The notes below the pieces were generated by a model that was given only the letters and a program-made list of their open reading frames with translations, was not told the origin of the DNA and ran no database searches. From NCBI GenBank assembly GCA_963682055.1, contig OY821748.1:29972661-30036660 (forward strand): a stretch of DNA of 64,000 nt. The letters are read 5' to 3'. Origin of the DNA: Primula veris. Its lineage: Eukaryota > Streptophyta > Magnoliopsida > Ericales > Primulaceae. The position numbers and the translations under genes are program-made. Within the stretch, counting starts at the first letter, position 1. Every line of letters starts with the position of its first letter. Shown piece by piece: positions 43,745-56,002 of this stretch.

Positions 43745-44749
43745 CAATTTTTAAAGATTGTGAATAATATGCTCTATTAGTACTATTTTTAATAATTAAG
43801 ATATTAATATACAAATTTTCGTTTAATAAAGATTGTGACCCATAAATCGACGAAACTGTAGTCACTATATTTTATATTTGGAATCTATTTTTTTTTACGG
43901 ATGTTGACACAATTGCATTTACTGTGATAGGTGAGAGAACGTGAATGTAATTTCATCATTTTGTTTAATATTAGGTCGTCAATTATGATAGAATATGTAA
44001 ATTAGTAACTTAATTGTTAAAAGTTGTACTCAGGTACTATATTGATTACCGCTAATAGTTGTTTTACATTACCATATTGGTTTTTATATTTTGGTTTTGT
44101 ACCCATATTTTGTCTTTTATGTTTTAGTTTTGTACCCATATTTTGTCAAATCATAAACGATTATTTTTTTCAAGTTTATATCTAATGTTTTCAAATTACT
44201 TGTTTGTTTTTTTTTTCCGAGTCCTAACATAAGTTGACATTATTGTTTCGAGTTCTTTTAACCTCGCATAAGGTTGTTAGTCTTAAACACACATCATCAA
44301 CACGCTCACAAGTTATATATAGATACAAGATAAATGAAAAATGATTTAATACGTTTTTTATTTTTTATAATATTTGTCTAATGTTTTACATTACACTAGA
44401 AATTACAGGTCTTATTATTTGAATATCATTGGACAAATAATAGGATACACTTTTTCTTTATAACTTGGTTATTCTGAAGAATATTAATCGTATGCAACAT
44501 TAAAAGAAATGGATGTTCTCCCCGTGTCATGGTATATAAATGTATTAATATTTAATGCGACATTGGTTATGATAGCTTAGCTAAATTTGATAACAAATGG
44601 AGTATATACCTAGTAAAGTGTACATCGTTTGTAATGGACCTATGAGGCTACGTGATTAAGAACCATTTCATTGAGATTAATCCAAGACAAACAATGTTTG
44701 GTCTCCCTTATGAAGTTTGAATGAGGTAGTTATATCTGTTGTAAAACTG
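43745..44749. other. Intergenic AT-rich DNA
   Basis: No protein similarity. A short duplication 'ttttgtacccatattttgtc' occurs at about 44093 and 44130. Confidence 0.5.
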
Positions 44750-45860
44750 GTAGACGGATCTGTTTGTAATTAAATAAATCTTCTGGACTTAACAGAATAC
44801 GAAAGAAAATAAGAGGTTTTATTGGTGGAATGTAAATAACAAGACTGAAATAAAACTAGAGAAACTAAACGGACAGAAAGTAAATTACAGAATCTAAGGA
44901 CCGAAACGTGAATAACTGAAAGTAAAGGACTGAAATGAAATTACAAAAAAGTAAATTACTGGAAATAAAATAACAAAATAAAATATGGAGGAAATAAAAC
45001 AGTAAGGAAAGCAAAATAAAATAAATAAAACGCAGACGAGACAACGATAAACCGTTTTCTCTTAAATTTTATTTGTCAGCCACCTTTTAGTTTCTAGCTT
45101 GTTTGGACAAAACATTCCCAAGGTAAAACGTTTGATAATGCAACGGCTTAAGCGGTGCCGCTACACTCTGTGAGCTTTTTGTGAGGTGCTACTCTCTCTC
45201 TATAATATGTTATGTAGGTGTGTAAATTGTGTTGTAAAATAAGTGAGAAATCTGGGGTAGGTTCCTATTTATAGGAGGATATACCAGCACAATCATAAAT
45301 ATGGGGGTTACATTTCAATTATGACACACCATAATTACGGTGGTTACGGTTTTCTGAAACCGCTGTATTAACGCTAACATTAATCAAATAAATGCATAGC
45401 GGTTATCCGTTTCAGAGTATTTGAGAATACAAAGTTCTCATACCACACCAAAGTGCATCAAATATCATCTGGTTCAGCAAGGACAAGGACGTGTCAAAAG
45501 CGCAAACGCAACTAGATTCCAAACACACGCGCACATGTGTGGTTTTGCTACCCAATAGTAGATTTAATAATTAAACTCATAAGAGTAGAAATTGTATGTA
45601 AACTATTATTTGGGACGTTTCCTCTTCAATGTGGGATAAATCCCACAAAGGCCTTTTCACTTCCCACTTGTAAGTTACCCCTTTCAAGATGGATTTTTAG
45701 AAGTCCATTTCTATTCACACCTCTAACTCATTTTGCGCGTGTAATATACCGTCTCGAAACTTGTCGAACGTACTTGATAAAACTTACGAGGACGGACTCA
45801 AATGTTAAGTGTATACCATTTAACCGTTGGCTCAAAGTCGGTTTATTAACACGGCAAAAC
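44750..45860 (-). repeat. LTR-like sequence related to the one at 2640-4581
   Basis: Parallels the copia LTR at the left end of the window: the A-rich 'gtaaattacagaa' words, then 'gacgagac' with 'ccacctttta', then 'tatttatagg' (TATA region) and 'tcaatgtgggataa' against 'ccaatgtgggatga'. No adjoining coding region, so it is probably a solo LTR. The edges are uncertain. Confidence 0.5.
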
Positions 45861-46414
45861 CAGGTTTAAATTCCAAAAATATCATGGGTAGAAGTTTGGA
45901 AGCCGCAAGATGTGAGGTTGTTAATGTGGCATTTCATTATGATGTGATGTGTTATGACTGGAACGGACGTCAAGAGGATCTCGGTGTGACATTTCAGTAT
46001 TGTCTAATGGTGGGGGCCTCTTATCCATCTCCTCATTCACGGTAAGGCAATGAAGTATCCTCAACATTATCACCACTACGAACTATGTTTTCATATTTTC
46101 TTTGCCAATTTTGACCATGTAAATTATAAACATTACAAATATTATAAATATAAAATGTTGTTAATACTTTAATTATACAAAGAGACACGTAAAAAAAAAT
46201 ACTAGTGTTAGTAACTGGTTGTCTTTCTTTCGAATACGGTTGCGGTGTAAAACGACCTATCTATCGCCTAGTAATTTTAATATACCATCTCATGTAGTCC
46301 CTCGTCGTTGATTGACCGTCATTGTGTCATTCACCCATCTACATGTACTGTGTAATCACGTTCTTATACGAGATCGACCGGGATGGATCTATCTAATCAG
46401 TTTTATAACGATCA

Positions 46415-46590
46415 AACTAAAGATCGCGACCCATCAACTATAAAGAGGTGAGAATCTTGGTAAGTAGTCGATATTCCAATACTAAAGACCGTGACCCGTC
46501 ACCAATAAAGAGGTGAGAACCTTGGTATGATTAGTTTGGTATGGAACCGCGACCCGTCACCTATAAAGAGGTGGGAACCTTGGTATGCGA
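46415..46590. repeat. Three imperfect tandem repeats of about 60 bp
   Basis: 'gcgacccgtcacctataaag' followed by 'aggtgagaaccttggta' recurs at about 46424, 46490 and 46549 with small changes. No coding frame. Confidence 0.8.
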
Positions 46591-47797
46591 AAACGCCACA
46601 AATGGTTATGGACTACCGAATGATAAGTCGGGGTGAACGCCACAAGGTAGAATAAGTTCGAAAAGTTCAATGAAGAAACAAGGAGAAAACTCTCAATATA
46701 TTTAATCCCAATCTGATTTACAAATGCCACAAAATGGCTCTTATTTATACTTAGAACAAGCCTCCAAGCATTTGAAAAGTTTTAGAAAAACCTTAAATAA
46801 CATAGGTTCAAAATATGATTGACCTATGACATTCTAACTTACTTAACTACTTCAAATTCAGTAATATAATAGTAAATACAATGGATTTGAGTTATAGAAC
46901 TCAAGAATGAGTTTAAATTAATCCGTGCCACATGAGTTGTAGTTCATGAATCCATGCAATAGATGTCAAAAATCTGCCACCATGCATTAATATCTTTGAA
47001 GATTCCCTTTATAATCAAGCATTAATAACCACGAAATTATCATTAGATTAGTGTCTTGAATAACTCCAATCTAATTTATCAAGTGTTGGGTTTCGTTTGA
47101 CCTTGTCTCAAGTTTCGATTTCCCATAATTAGCTCATATGTCATGTATTTACCTGTTTAGTGCTTCCTGAAACCTTTTAGCTTTTGATCTTGTCATTGGT
47201 CCGATAGGAACTTGCAATGTATTTCTAGATGTAGGAACCGTGATCACATCACGTTCCAAGTCTCAATGTATTTACCATGGCATCAAGGCATATAATTATA
47301 AATTTATTTCACGTCTAAAGTACAATATACGATTATACGATCCCGATTCTACAAAACTCCTAAGGATCTTGGATGGGACCTCGAGTTGAACAACATTGTT
47401 CGTTAGTAAGTATCGAGTATTACGAGAACACTAAAAACTAGTGTGACCAACGAATAAAAACTCTCTAGTATTATTGGGAACTTATGCGACCCACAACCAA
47501 TTTAGAATCGTACATTTCATCGATGAGGCACACACTTATTTAGGGTGATGATATTCACACACCACTTACACATACATATGATCAAAACAAAAGGTTATAG
47601 GACAAAACTATATTTGTAAATTCCGCACTTCTCCATTGATATACTTTGGACTTCATTGTTATCTAAACAAAGTTTCTGAAACTACAACTGATAAATGATT
47701 GTCAACGTTGCACATTTATTAGCCATACATATAGATGACTGCTACCATAGTTTACAAGGTAAAAAAATACACAGTTACAAAGTTTTCACATGCACTC
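46591..47797. other. Intergenic DNA left of the F-box gene
   Basis: No gene-like frame. The last 100-200 bases are probably the 3' UTR of the F-box gene. Confidence 0.45.
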
Positions 47798-50118
47798 TCA
47801 AGGGTCCAAGTGAATAATTTCGGCCTGAACCGAAGCTCTGCGGAAGCGAGCCAATTCTTTAAGCAGATACCAGCCTTTCTCATTTGAAGCCGGCTTGACA
47901 GTCATCCTTTCAAGGGCTGGAGAATTGGTAAGCACAAAATTAATAAAATCCAACTCACATGGGAGAACGAAAATGCCAGATACCTTGACAAACCGCAACT
48001 GGTTCATAGGGCAATTATAGTATTCTTCTTCCCAGAAGTTTCCAACACCTTCAGAACCCGTCTGTTCGTCTGGCCGAGCCTATATTGGTTCCACACAAAA
48101 AAATCAGACAAAATATTACACCAGCCCATGGGTCGTAATATAATTTTGTACGTAAAGTATGTTTTGGTATACAATAGAAATTCGGATTTAAGCTTAGTTA
48201 TAGCTAAAACTTTGGGCCTTTCAAGTATATTCTACCAGTGTTTTAAAAACGCGAAGTACAGCAAATATGTTTCTACTAGAGATTCACTAAAGCATAAACT
48301 TTTTGCATAAAAAAGAGTACGCATTTTGAGCTTTTCGACAATTTACTTTTTTTACCTAGACAAGTAAAAGCGAGCTCTTTGAGCTATGAAACAAGCTTTT
48401 GAAAGCAGAGTGTTGTAGTTGATGGTCATGGTACTCCAGCTGAAGCAAACTAAACTTAAGCTCGAGTCTTCCCCAACTAAACCATCTTCTTATTCAGATA
48501 AAACTAATATATTACAAGGGAAATGAGGACGAATTAAACCCAACCTTCACATAAGAACCAGGCATAGCTCTAGTGGTTTTAAAAATGTGTATATATATTT
48601 TATCAAAAACAAAAGGATTGAATTCTACAAGGATATGCCGTTTCACTATCATTAAATTTGTAGAAGGTAAAAACTAAATCTTCTCTAGGCTTTCATGATA
48701 GTCTTTATAGTCGATCAAAATTAGCACCAAATTACAATATCTTGTATTTGCTTGACTAATTTAAAAGTCATTAACTTTCTTCCCTTGCAGCTTTAATTCT
48801 GCAATACTGAAGTACTGGAAGAGCCAACATTATAGTTGGCTATCATTTTACTGAATTTTCTAATTGCAATTATTATAATCATGTACCATGTAAGTAGTCT
48901 TTTCCTCTCATCCTTCTTAGTTATCTAAAGCCTAATCGGCTACTTTTAGGAACCAACACCAAACCCAGAGTAATACATCTTCCCCGTACCAAAAGTTATC
49001 AACTACTCCCTCTTTAAAAAAAGAAGGGAAAATTATTGTTTTATACACCAACCTATTAGTGGTTAAGGAAATGCATATCCAACTATCGCGATTAACAAAT
49101 TGCATACTCACCTTTAACAAATCAACCAATCAACATACCAATGTTAAAATAGATAACGGAAATTGGACGGAAATAGATAAATAACAAAACTACCCTCGCA
49201 TTTTCTTGTTATTTACAATGCCACGTCATCACTCACCTTTACTATTAGTTAAATATAACATTGATCCTTAAGAAAAAGTTCAATTCAGTAACCAGACTTT
49301 GAAAACAAGTCAATTCAGTATTTTAAATTTAGATATGAGCTACTAAGGTCGATTCACCTTATAAAAACTAAAAAATTACGTAGAATAAAATTAGTGAACA
49401 AGGATATAACATTTATGAAAATAAGTTTCAAAAGTGAGATTTTCTCTTCCCTAAATAAAAAATATAGAATAAAAACCATAGGATGTCCAGGTTGAAACCC
49501 TCAGTTTGGAAAATGAAAAAAGATTTAATGAAATTCCAGAATACGAAGGGGCCTCTTTGCAAACAAATTTAATAAATTGTTAAAATTAAAGGTTGACCCT
49601 TTATCATCTTAAATTTACAACGAATGGTCCCTGGATCAAACTCATCCAATCAAACCCTTCTCCAGCCGCCACTCATAGTATTTCTGCCCCCTCCCTTCCC
49701 GATCTGTATGGACAAATATCTACATAGATATGTATGTATGTGTGTATATGTATATATAAATATCTATAATTCATTATATAGATTTACATATGTATGTTTA
49801 TATATGTATCTATACATATGCATATACTTGGGCCAGTATATATATATATGTATATATATATGTATATATATATATATATATATGGGGAGTGATCCATACA
49901 CACATAAAAATACACATTATCTTTACACATCAATCACAACCCTCCATTTACTTAATTTTAATGGTCAAGATTAGTTCATCTAATAACAAGAATAAACACA
50001 TAATCTTGACCATTAAAAGTAAGTAAATGGAGGGTTGTGATTGATGTGTAAACATAATGTGTATTTTTATGTGTGTATAGATCCTCCCCCTATATATATA
50101 TATATAGGTTAACACGTG

Positions 50119-50159
<41 letters not shown>

Positions 50160-52599
50160 TTTTTTTTGAAAGGCATGTATATATAATTACTAGTATATTG
50201 CCCCACGCGTTGCGTGTGTGGGCGGCGCATAATACAATAAAAATATAAAAAAATATGTATAGTTATGATAAAATTAAATATATGGATAATAAAAAAAAAC
50301 ATAGTTTAAGATTTTAAAAAAATTGTTTGTTAAAGAGGGATAAATATATAGTTTTATTAGTTTTTATTTTTTATATTTTTATGGGAGTATGGTATTATTG
50401 TAATTAATATAAAGGTCTAGGGGTATTTTTGGAAAAAAGTGGCTAAATTTGGCAGCCTCATTTGACTTGGGTTGGCTTATTATAATAGAATGATATATAT
50501 AGGTTAACAGTGTATTTTATGAAGTGAGAATTCTGGTTTTTTTTTTCATAGTAAAATCAAAAAGTAAAATCAAAATGGTCATGTGATAAAACTTCTGTCA
50601 ACCCAACTAACGGAGGTGTGTTGATTGGTTAATTTGCTAAACGTATGTAAATTGTTAATCGTGATAGGTGGTGGGTCTGCAGTTCCTTAACCACCAATAG
50701 GTCGGTGTACAAAACAATAATTTTCCCAAAAAAGAATGACTATTTCCATTTGAAAGAAAGTGAAAACAAACAAATACCATTTTATTATATTAAAAAACAA
50801 CACGAAACAAGTATTTTGCCTTCCAAGTAGAAAGATTTATTCTGGAAAATGTCTACCAACAAGGGAAGGTAAGCCTGGTAAAAAAATTCCTGATTAGTGG
50901 TAAAGACTTGCATGCTAATTACATTGCTTGCTTATCAGTTTTTCTGAAACTACCTCAAGCTTGACTAGACACGTCGCCAATTGAAAAAAGACTTGGCTTC
51001 TATAAAGCATTACCAGGTCCACTCATGACAAAACCACATGAAACCTAAAGCTTAAGCTACTACCATGAGAAAGAGATAAATGTTGACAAAGTTATGGACA
51101 GAAATGAAATTATGAATACAACTTAAAAGAGCCATTTTTCTTCATGAACTAAAGTTAAAAATGTAATGAAAAATACTCACCAATATCTCAAGCTCTTGCA
51201 GATTTGGTGAACTCCTCAAAAGCGACAGAACCGCGCAACTCTCGTCCATGTCATTAAAGTTAATTCGAATAGATAGATAATTCAACTCCAGACATGCATT
51301 TGGCAGACTTACAGGAATGTTACCAATAGCCAAATACTAGAGAAAATAAATAAATGTGTAAGTACACAAACACGAAAGTAAAATTCTCAAGTACGAGTAT
51401 AGGCCCAATATTAGTCACACTTGAGGGAAAAGAGAACAGAGATGACCAGGTGTGGATAAACAAAGAATTTTCTGGCATTTTTAGAAACCCAAATTTATTT
51501 TTGCCAGTCTTCTTATGCTTATAACAATTGGATATTTGGATGAATCAGGAAATTACAAGTTTGTAATGCTATCACTTCTGCTAATTAGATGAATAGCTGA
51601 TGCAGATTCTAAGAACTGAAATTAGAGATCTCTAATTTTAGTTCTTAGAATCTGCACTAACAGCAATACACTATTTGTGTTTGTAAGTCCATCCTTATAT
51701 ACATCTACACTAAAGAACCGGAGGAGATAATCACAATAAGAATGGAAGTTTACCTTCAGAAAGTAACTCTGTATCTCAAGCCTCTGAATGGAGGGCAACC
51801 GGTTAAAAAACTTGATCAAATTACCAGTATACCCCAAACTCAGATTTTGGTCATTTCCAATATTTAAATACAACCCAATTGAGACAATAGCTAGACGGGT
51901 CGTATTCCGAAAATTGACATCATCAAAAACTCCACCAATGTCAAAGAACTGGAGATTCGGAGCATCAATATTAAGGAGAGAGAAGCCATCAAAGTTCATC
52001 AAGGTCAACCTCTCAAGCAGAGGGCAGTTAAATATCATATGCTCAAATACTTCTTGTTCAATGGTGATGTGCTGTAGATCAAGGCTCTTTAAGCTCCTAA
52101 ATCCAGCGAAAACTGGTGGTGGCTTTATCAGACAGTTGAAGAGCTCTAAATGAATTAACTTTTGGCTAAAATATAAAGAAGAAGGTAGCTTATATCTATG
52201 ACCTTTCCATATTTCAAGTATAAATTCTGTTACGGGTCCTCTTGATAGGTGTAGAATCCAACGATCAATGTCACTAACACCTTGCAGATCTCGATGAGAA
52301 AGCTTGAATTTTTGAATCGGGCCTTTGTGAAGCAAAAGGACAGAGTCGACAACGTTAACAAGCTTGTTCTTTATGATGGTTTGGTCTTGTGAAGAAACTA
52401 ATACGCATTGATTATCAATTACGAGATGAGGAATGGTGAACCATTTGTATCTCCATTTGCTAGATAATATACTTGTTCTTACTGCATCTCTCAGTGACAA
52501 CTGTGAAAGGATTTTGTCTAAAATATGCCCAGGTAGATGGCTGATTCTATCGATCTCTATATCCATCATACAAGGAACCTTCGGCGGTTCCCTTGGCAT
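47798..52599 (-). CDS. F-box/LRR (FBD-type) protein, three coding exons
   Basis: Exons 52599-51754 (282 aa), 51336-51181 (52 aa), 48079-47798 (93 aa and stop). All introns are GT/AG and in phase 0, giving 427 residues. F-box at about residues 16-60 (DRISHLPGHILDKILSQLSLRDAVRTSILS then WRYKWFTIP), then plant-type leucine-rich repeats (KLIHLELFNC, LKSLDLQHITI, CPLLERLTLMNFDG, SPNLQELEIL). The C-terminus (ELDFINFVLTNSPALERMTV) resembles an FBD region. Such proteins recruit targets to SCF ubiquitin ligases, the F-box binding SKP1/ASK. The layout resembles Arabidopsis At1g13570-type proteins. Coding may begin one exon earlier: a 5' exon ending in ATG at 55093 could splice to the ATG at 52599 in frame. 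The second intron (3.1 kb) carries TIR elements. Confidence 0.9.
49026..50727. repeat. Long-TIR element in F-box intron 2, with nested insertions
   Basis: Arms of about 120 bp: the left begins 'gggaaaattattgtttt' and includes 'cctattagtggttaagga'; the right ends 'aaaacaataattttccc' and includes 'ccttaaccaccaataggt'. The arms match as inverted repeats over most of their length. Between them lie a smaller fold-back element, (TA)n runs and a stretch with 'gccccacgcgttgcgtgtg' (about 50202). No transposase frame. Confidence 0.65.
49884..50090. repeat. Fold-back MITE, 207 bp
   Basis: Nearly the whole unit is one inverted repeat: left 'ggggagtgatccatacacac', right 'gtgtgtatagatcctccccc' (inverted), with matching inner words such as 'caaccctccatttactt'. 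Inserted in a (TA)n run; the flanking 'tatata' on both sides hides the target duplication. Confidence 0.85.
51602..51655. repeat. 54-bp near-perfect palindrome in F-box intron 1
   Basis: 'gcagattctaagaact' to its inverse complement 'agttcttagaatctgc', centre AGATCT, one mismatched pair in 27 and no loop. About 100 bp downstream of the splice donor of exon 1. Confidence 0.9.
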
Positions 52600-53971
52600 C
52601 TGGCAATATTAATACCAGGGTTAAGGAAACTGAATTAATATAATACTGAACAACACATAATTAAGCACTCGTGATTACTTTTTTTTTTATAGTCTACAAG
52701 GTCTCGTACTCTCTTTGACATATTGCAGGAATTTTCTTTTATCAATATTATGATAACTCGCAATAGCACATTGAGCAAAGCTTTTCCTCACGTCGCATTT
52801 AGCATTTAAAGGTGATATGCCCCATACACAGTCTTTCAATCTAGGTGAATACAGCCACATATAATTACTTGTGTGATCACCAAATTAAGAATAAAGAAAG
52901 ATGTTCTTTACATAATCACGCAAGTACTGCGTAGTCCACACAGATTATTATTTTTTTGATAAGCCAGTCCACACAGAAATTGCTATTGAGAAGCAACACT
53001 AAAATAGGCAAAATTTCTTATAAGCTAATCAATGCAGTAATAATAAAATCCGTCCTTTCTTACATAGAAAAGCAACAGAATGAGGCACCGATATGCAAGA
53101 GAGGGCCGGTGGGTGGAATATTGGATTTAGTGTTGATCTACAAAAAATAACTTGACTAAAGAGACTTAATTGTGCACGAGTTACCGACCTGCTTTTTACA
53201 TTTTTAGGAGGCTTGTTCATAAAAATAATATACATTATTTGGACAAACAGATGCACCCTTAAATAAGCTGTATAGCGCATACTAAATAAAGCTTTTGTAA
53301 TACATCAATAACTGTATGCCATCAATCACTACTGTGAAACAATGCAATAAAAGTTGTCTACAATAGTTACACCCAGGAAATAAATACAAATTTGAATTAT
53401 GCTTGGATTCTGAGTGGAAACTGATTTTTCCAGGCAAAACAAACAAATAACAAACCTATGTGCAATTATGAGAAATCCAAAGGTGATTTATTTCAGGGTC
53501 TGTTCATTTGCAACTTCTTAATCTCTTCTTATCTGCTTTTTTTTTTTCTTTTAAACTGCTGTTGCATTTGACTAACCAGCTTTTAAGTTGACCTTCCTGT
53601 TTTCTGGCTTAAACCAAAAGCTTTTAAGCCCAATTGATCAGTTAGTTTTCTTAATCATGAATAGGGAGTAGCATTTAGCTTAAAGGATGCAATCAAACAA
53701 GCACTAAATAAGTGGATTAAAAAATTGCTAGCTAAACTATTTATATATTTTTTTTGAGGTATAAAAAGTACAGGAGGGTATGTTTGCCTATCCCAAAGTC
53801 AAGCTATAGGAGGGCTCTACGAGGGTTCACAATCCTACTTAAAGATCACCTTAACCTACCAAAGAAAGACTCTAACAAAGAAATCCGAACCTAGGGGCCC
53901 ATTCGTAATCCTTACTTTATGTAGAATGTAAAATAGTTATTAAAGAAAACAATTGGAAGAGATGATTGTGT
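52600..53971. other. Probable 5' UTR intron of the F-box gene, left part
   Basis: Immediately upstream of the ATG the minus strand reads 'attgccag' then ATG, a good splice acceptor. No separate gene seen; the open frame at 53029-53280 (-) has no family features. Confidence 0.45.
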
Positions 53972-54364
53972 GCAGGGACGGACCTTGAGTCCAAACAAAG
54001 GAGGGGCATAATTATACAACCATTTGAGTTTTTTTTAATATGTTTTGTGTATTAAAATCCACCGGAATGCAGATAGTAAAAAAAACCTATAGAGCAAAAG
54101 TAATGGATATCCTTTTGTATTAGCGATATAATGATTTAAAAGAAAATAAACGGGAGGTAAAAATAATTGAACTCAGGACCTATAGCATTTAAAACGAAGA
54201 CTTATCCAATAGACTAGCAACACAGGTATGTGTATAGTTACATTAAACATTGTATATCTAAACAATTACATGTATATATACTTGGAAAAAAAAATTATAG
54301 TTCTTGTTCCGGACCAAGGGGGGCCACTGGACCCCCCTTGCACAAAGAAGGGTCCGTCTCTTGC
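53972..54364. repeat. TIR element (MITE) with a tRNA-like core
   Basis: Left end 'gcagggacggaccttg', right end 'agggtccgtctcttgc' (inverted, two mismatches). Inside, at 54163-54228 on the minus strand, box A-like 'gctagtctattggataag' and box B-like 'ggtcctgagttcaa' occur at tRNA-like spacing. Confidence 0.65.
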
Positions 54365-54519
54365 CGAGTGGGCGAAAGCGGAGTGTTGCATGAAGTAGCT
54401 AAATGAATCTTTCATACATAGGTTTCTAAAGCACTAACTCAATTGATTTTCCGTTTTCACGAGATCGAAGTATAAGACAAAATACCATTTTACTATTTTA
54501 AGTTTCAAATTCCGGCAAA

Positions 54520-55060
54520 GTAATGTCACAAAATGAAATCATATCCATGAAATAATTTGATCGACGGACGAAATAGTAATGCTAAAGAATTCATTTTTAT
54601 TTAAAAAAATCCTGACAAATAAAGACTCCAAAACCCAGCTGATAAAAATAAGTGAATACACAATGATGGCACATTCTTTATGAGTATGTAATTTATCATT
54701 AGTTTCTTTTTCAAGGGAATAGAAAATCATCAAATCACTGAGGAAAAGAAACTAAATAAATAATCATTTGCAAGTAAAAGTAATATCATAAAATGAAATC
54801 CTACCCAAGAAATAGTTTGATCGACCGACAAAATAATAATGCTAAAGAATTCATTTTTATTTTTTAAAAAAATCCTAATAAATAAAGACTCCAAAACCCA
54901 GCTAATAAAATAAATGAATAGACATTATACAATGATGAGATATCAATTTATCAGTATATAATTTATTAAGAATTTCAATTTCACCATAATAGAAAATCAC
55001 AAAATTAAACATAAAATAACAGAGGAAAAGAAAGTAAATAAATAATTATTTGCAAGAAAA
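54520..55060. repeat. Tandem duplication of about 260 bp upstream of the F-box gene
   Basis: Two copies start 'gtaatgtcac' (54520) and 'gtaatatcat' (54780). Shared words include 'aatgctaaagaattcatttt' and 'aataaagactccaaaaccca'. The copies have diverged by several indels. Confidence 0.85.
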
Positions 55061-55092
55061 GAAAGAATATATAGGATTATAAATAAACTTAC

Positions 55093-55142
55093 CATTGCAA
55101 TCTTTTCAAAATCGAAAAATCCAAGTAAAGCTGTTCAAGAAT
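55093..55142 (-). other. Candidate 5' exon of the F-box gene
   Basis: On the minus strand: acceptor 'tttcccag' (55150-55143), a 50-bp stretch ending TTGCAATG, then donor GTAAGTTT (55092 down). If joined to the acceptor before 52599 it gives ATG-ATG in frame. (GA)n at 55257-55279 and (GATGA)n at 55314-55328 further upstream are typical of plant 5' UTR or promoter zones. Confidence 0.4.
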
Positions 55143-56002
55143 CTGGGAAAAAAACATAAATAATTAGTTATTAAAAAAATAAAGAGAAAAATGATGTAAA
55201 TTGATAAAAATATACTTTAATGGATATATATAATTGTGTATATGTATATATTAAGATTGAGAGAGAGAGAGAGAGAGATGAACTGGAATAAATAAATAAA
55301 TGATTGTGCGGTGAGATGAGATGAGATGAAACATAGATTAGATTAAGATATATATATATATATATATTATATATTGCTCAAAACTGAGTAAAATGAAACA
55401 AGTCTCGTTTCGTTTCATTTCCCTCCCATATATTATTATTACTTCATATTTTTATTTATTTATTTTTATATAACTTATAAATATTTTTGTAAGTTTGTTT
55501 TGTAAAATTTTTAAAAATTATATGAAAATTAGTTAAAAGTAGTGTGTATTTATATTACTTATGGAACAAAAGTATCAAATTTGATACTTTTGTTAACTAT
55601 ACTTATTTCCTTATTTAAGTATGGTTTTATTTCTTCAGCCAAACAAGATTTTCTACTTTTATACTTATAAATAAATATAAGCAAAAGTAACTCCTAACCA
55701 AACAAGCATAGTACCCCCCCAAAAATAAGTAATCGGAACGTTATGTAGTTGACATACTTTATTACTACAAGTCCACGAGATTTAACGTCTTTTATTATTG
55801 TTTAACTACGATTATATATATAGTCATTTATAAGTGCAAATCTGCAATATAAATACAAAATAGGTGTCATACATGTATATTTAACAATTCTTTTTATATA
55901 TATTTGTTTTATATGTTTCTTGCTTGATGTTACACCGAAATTGATTGAAAAGTGATTAAAAGTCTAATTTAACCTTCTATTCATATGCTTGATTAGCAGA
56001 GG
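55143..56002. other. Promoter-proximal and intergenic DNA
   Basis: Contains (GA)n, (GATGA)n and (TA)n microsatellites (55257-55365). Further right is AT-rich DNA with no gene signal. Confidence 0.45.

Noticed and set aside
45537..46045. Two overlapping plus-strand frames of 110 and 72 residues
   Set aside because: They lie within or next to the LTR-like repeat and show no recognisable domain.
49624..50302. Tyr/Ile-rich frames
   Set aside because: They are translations of (TA)n microsatellites and a fold-back MITE.
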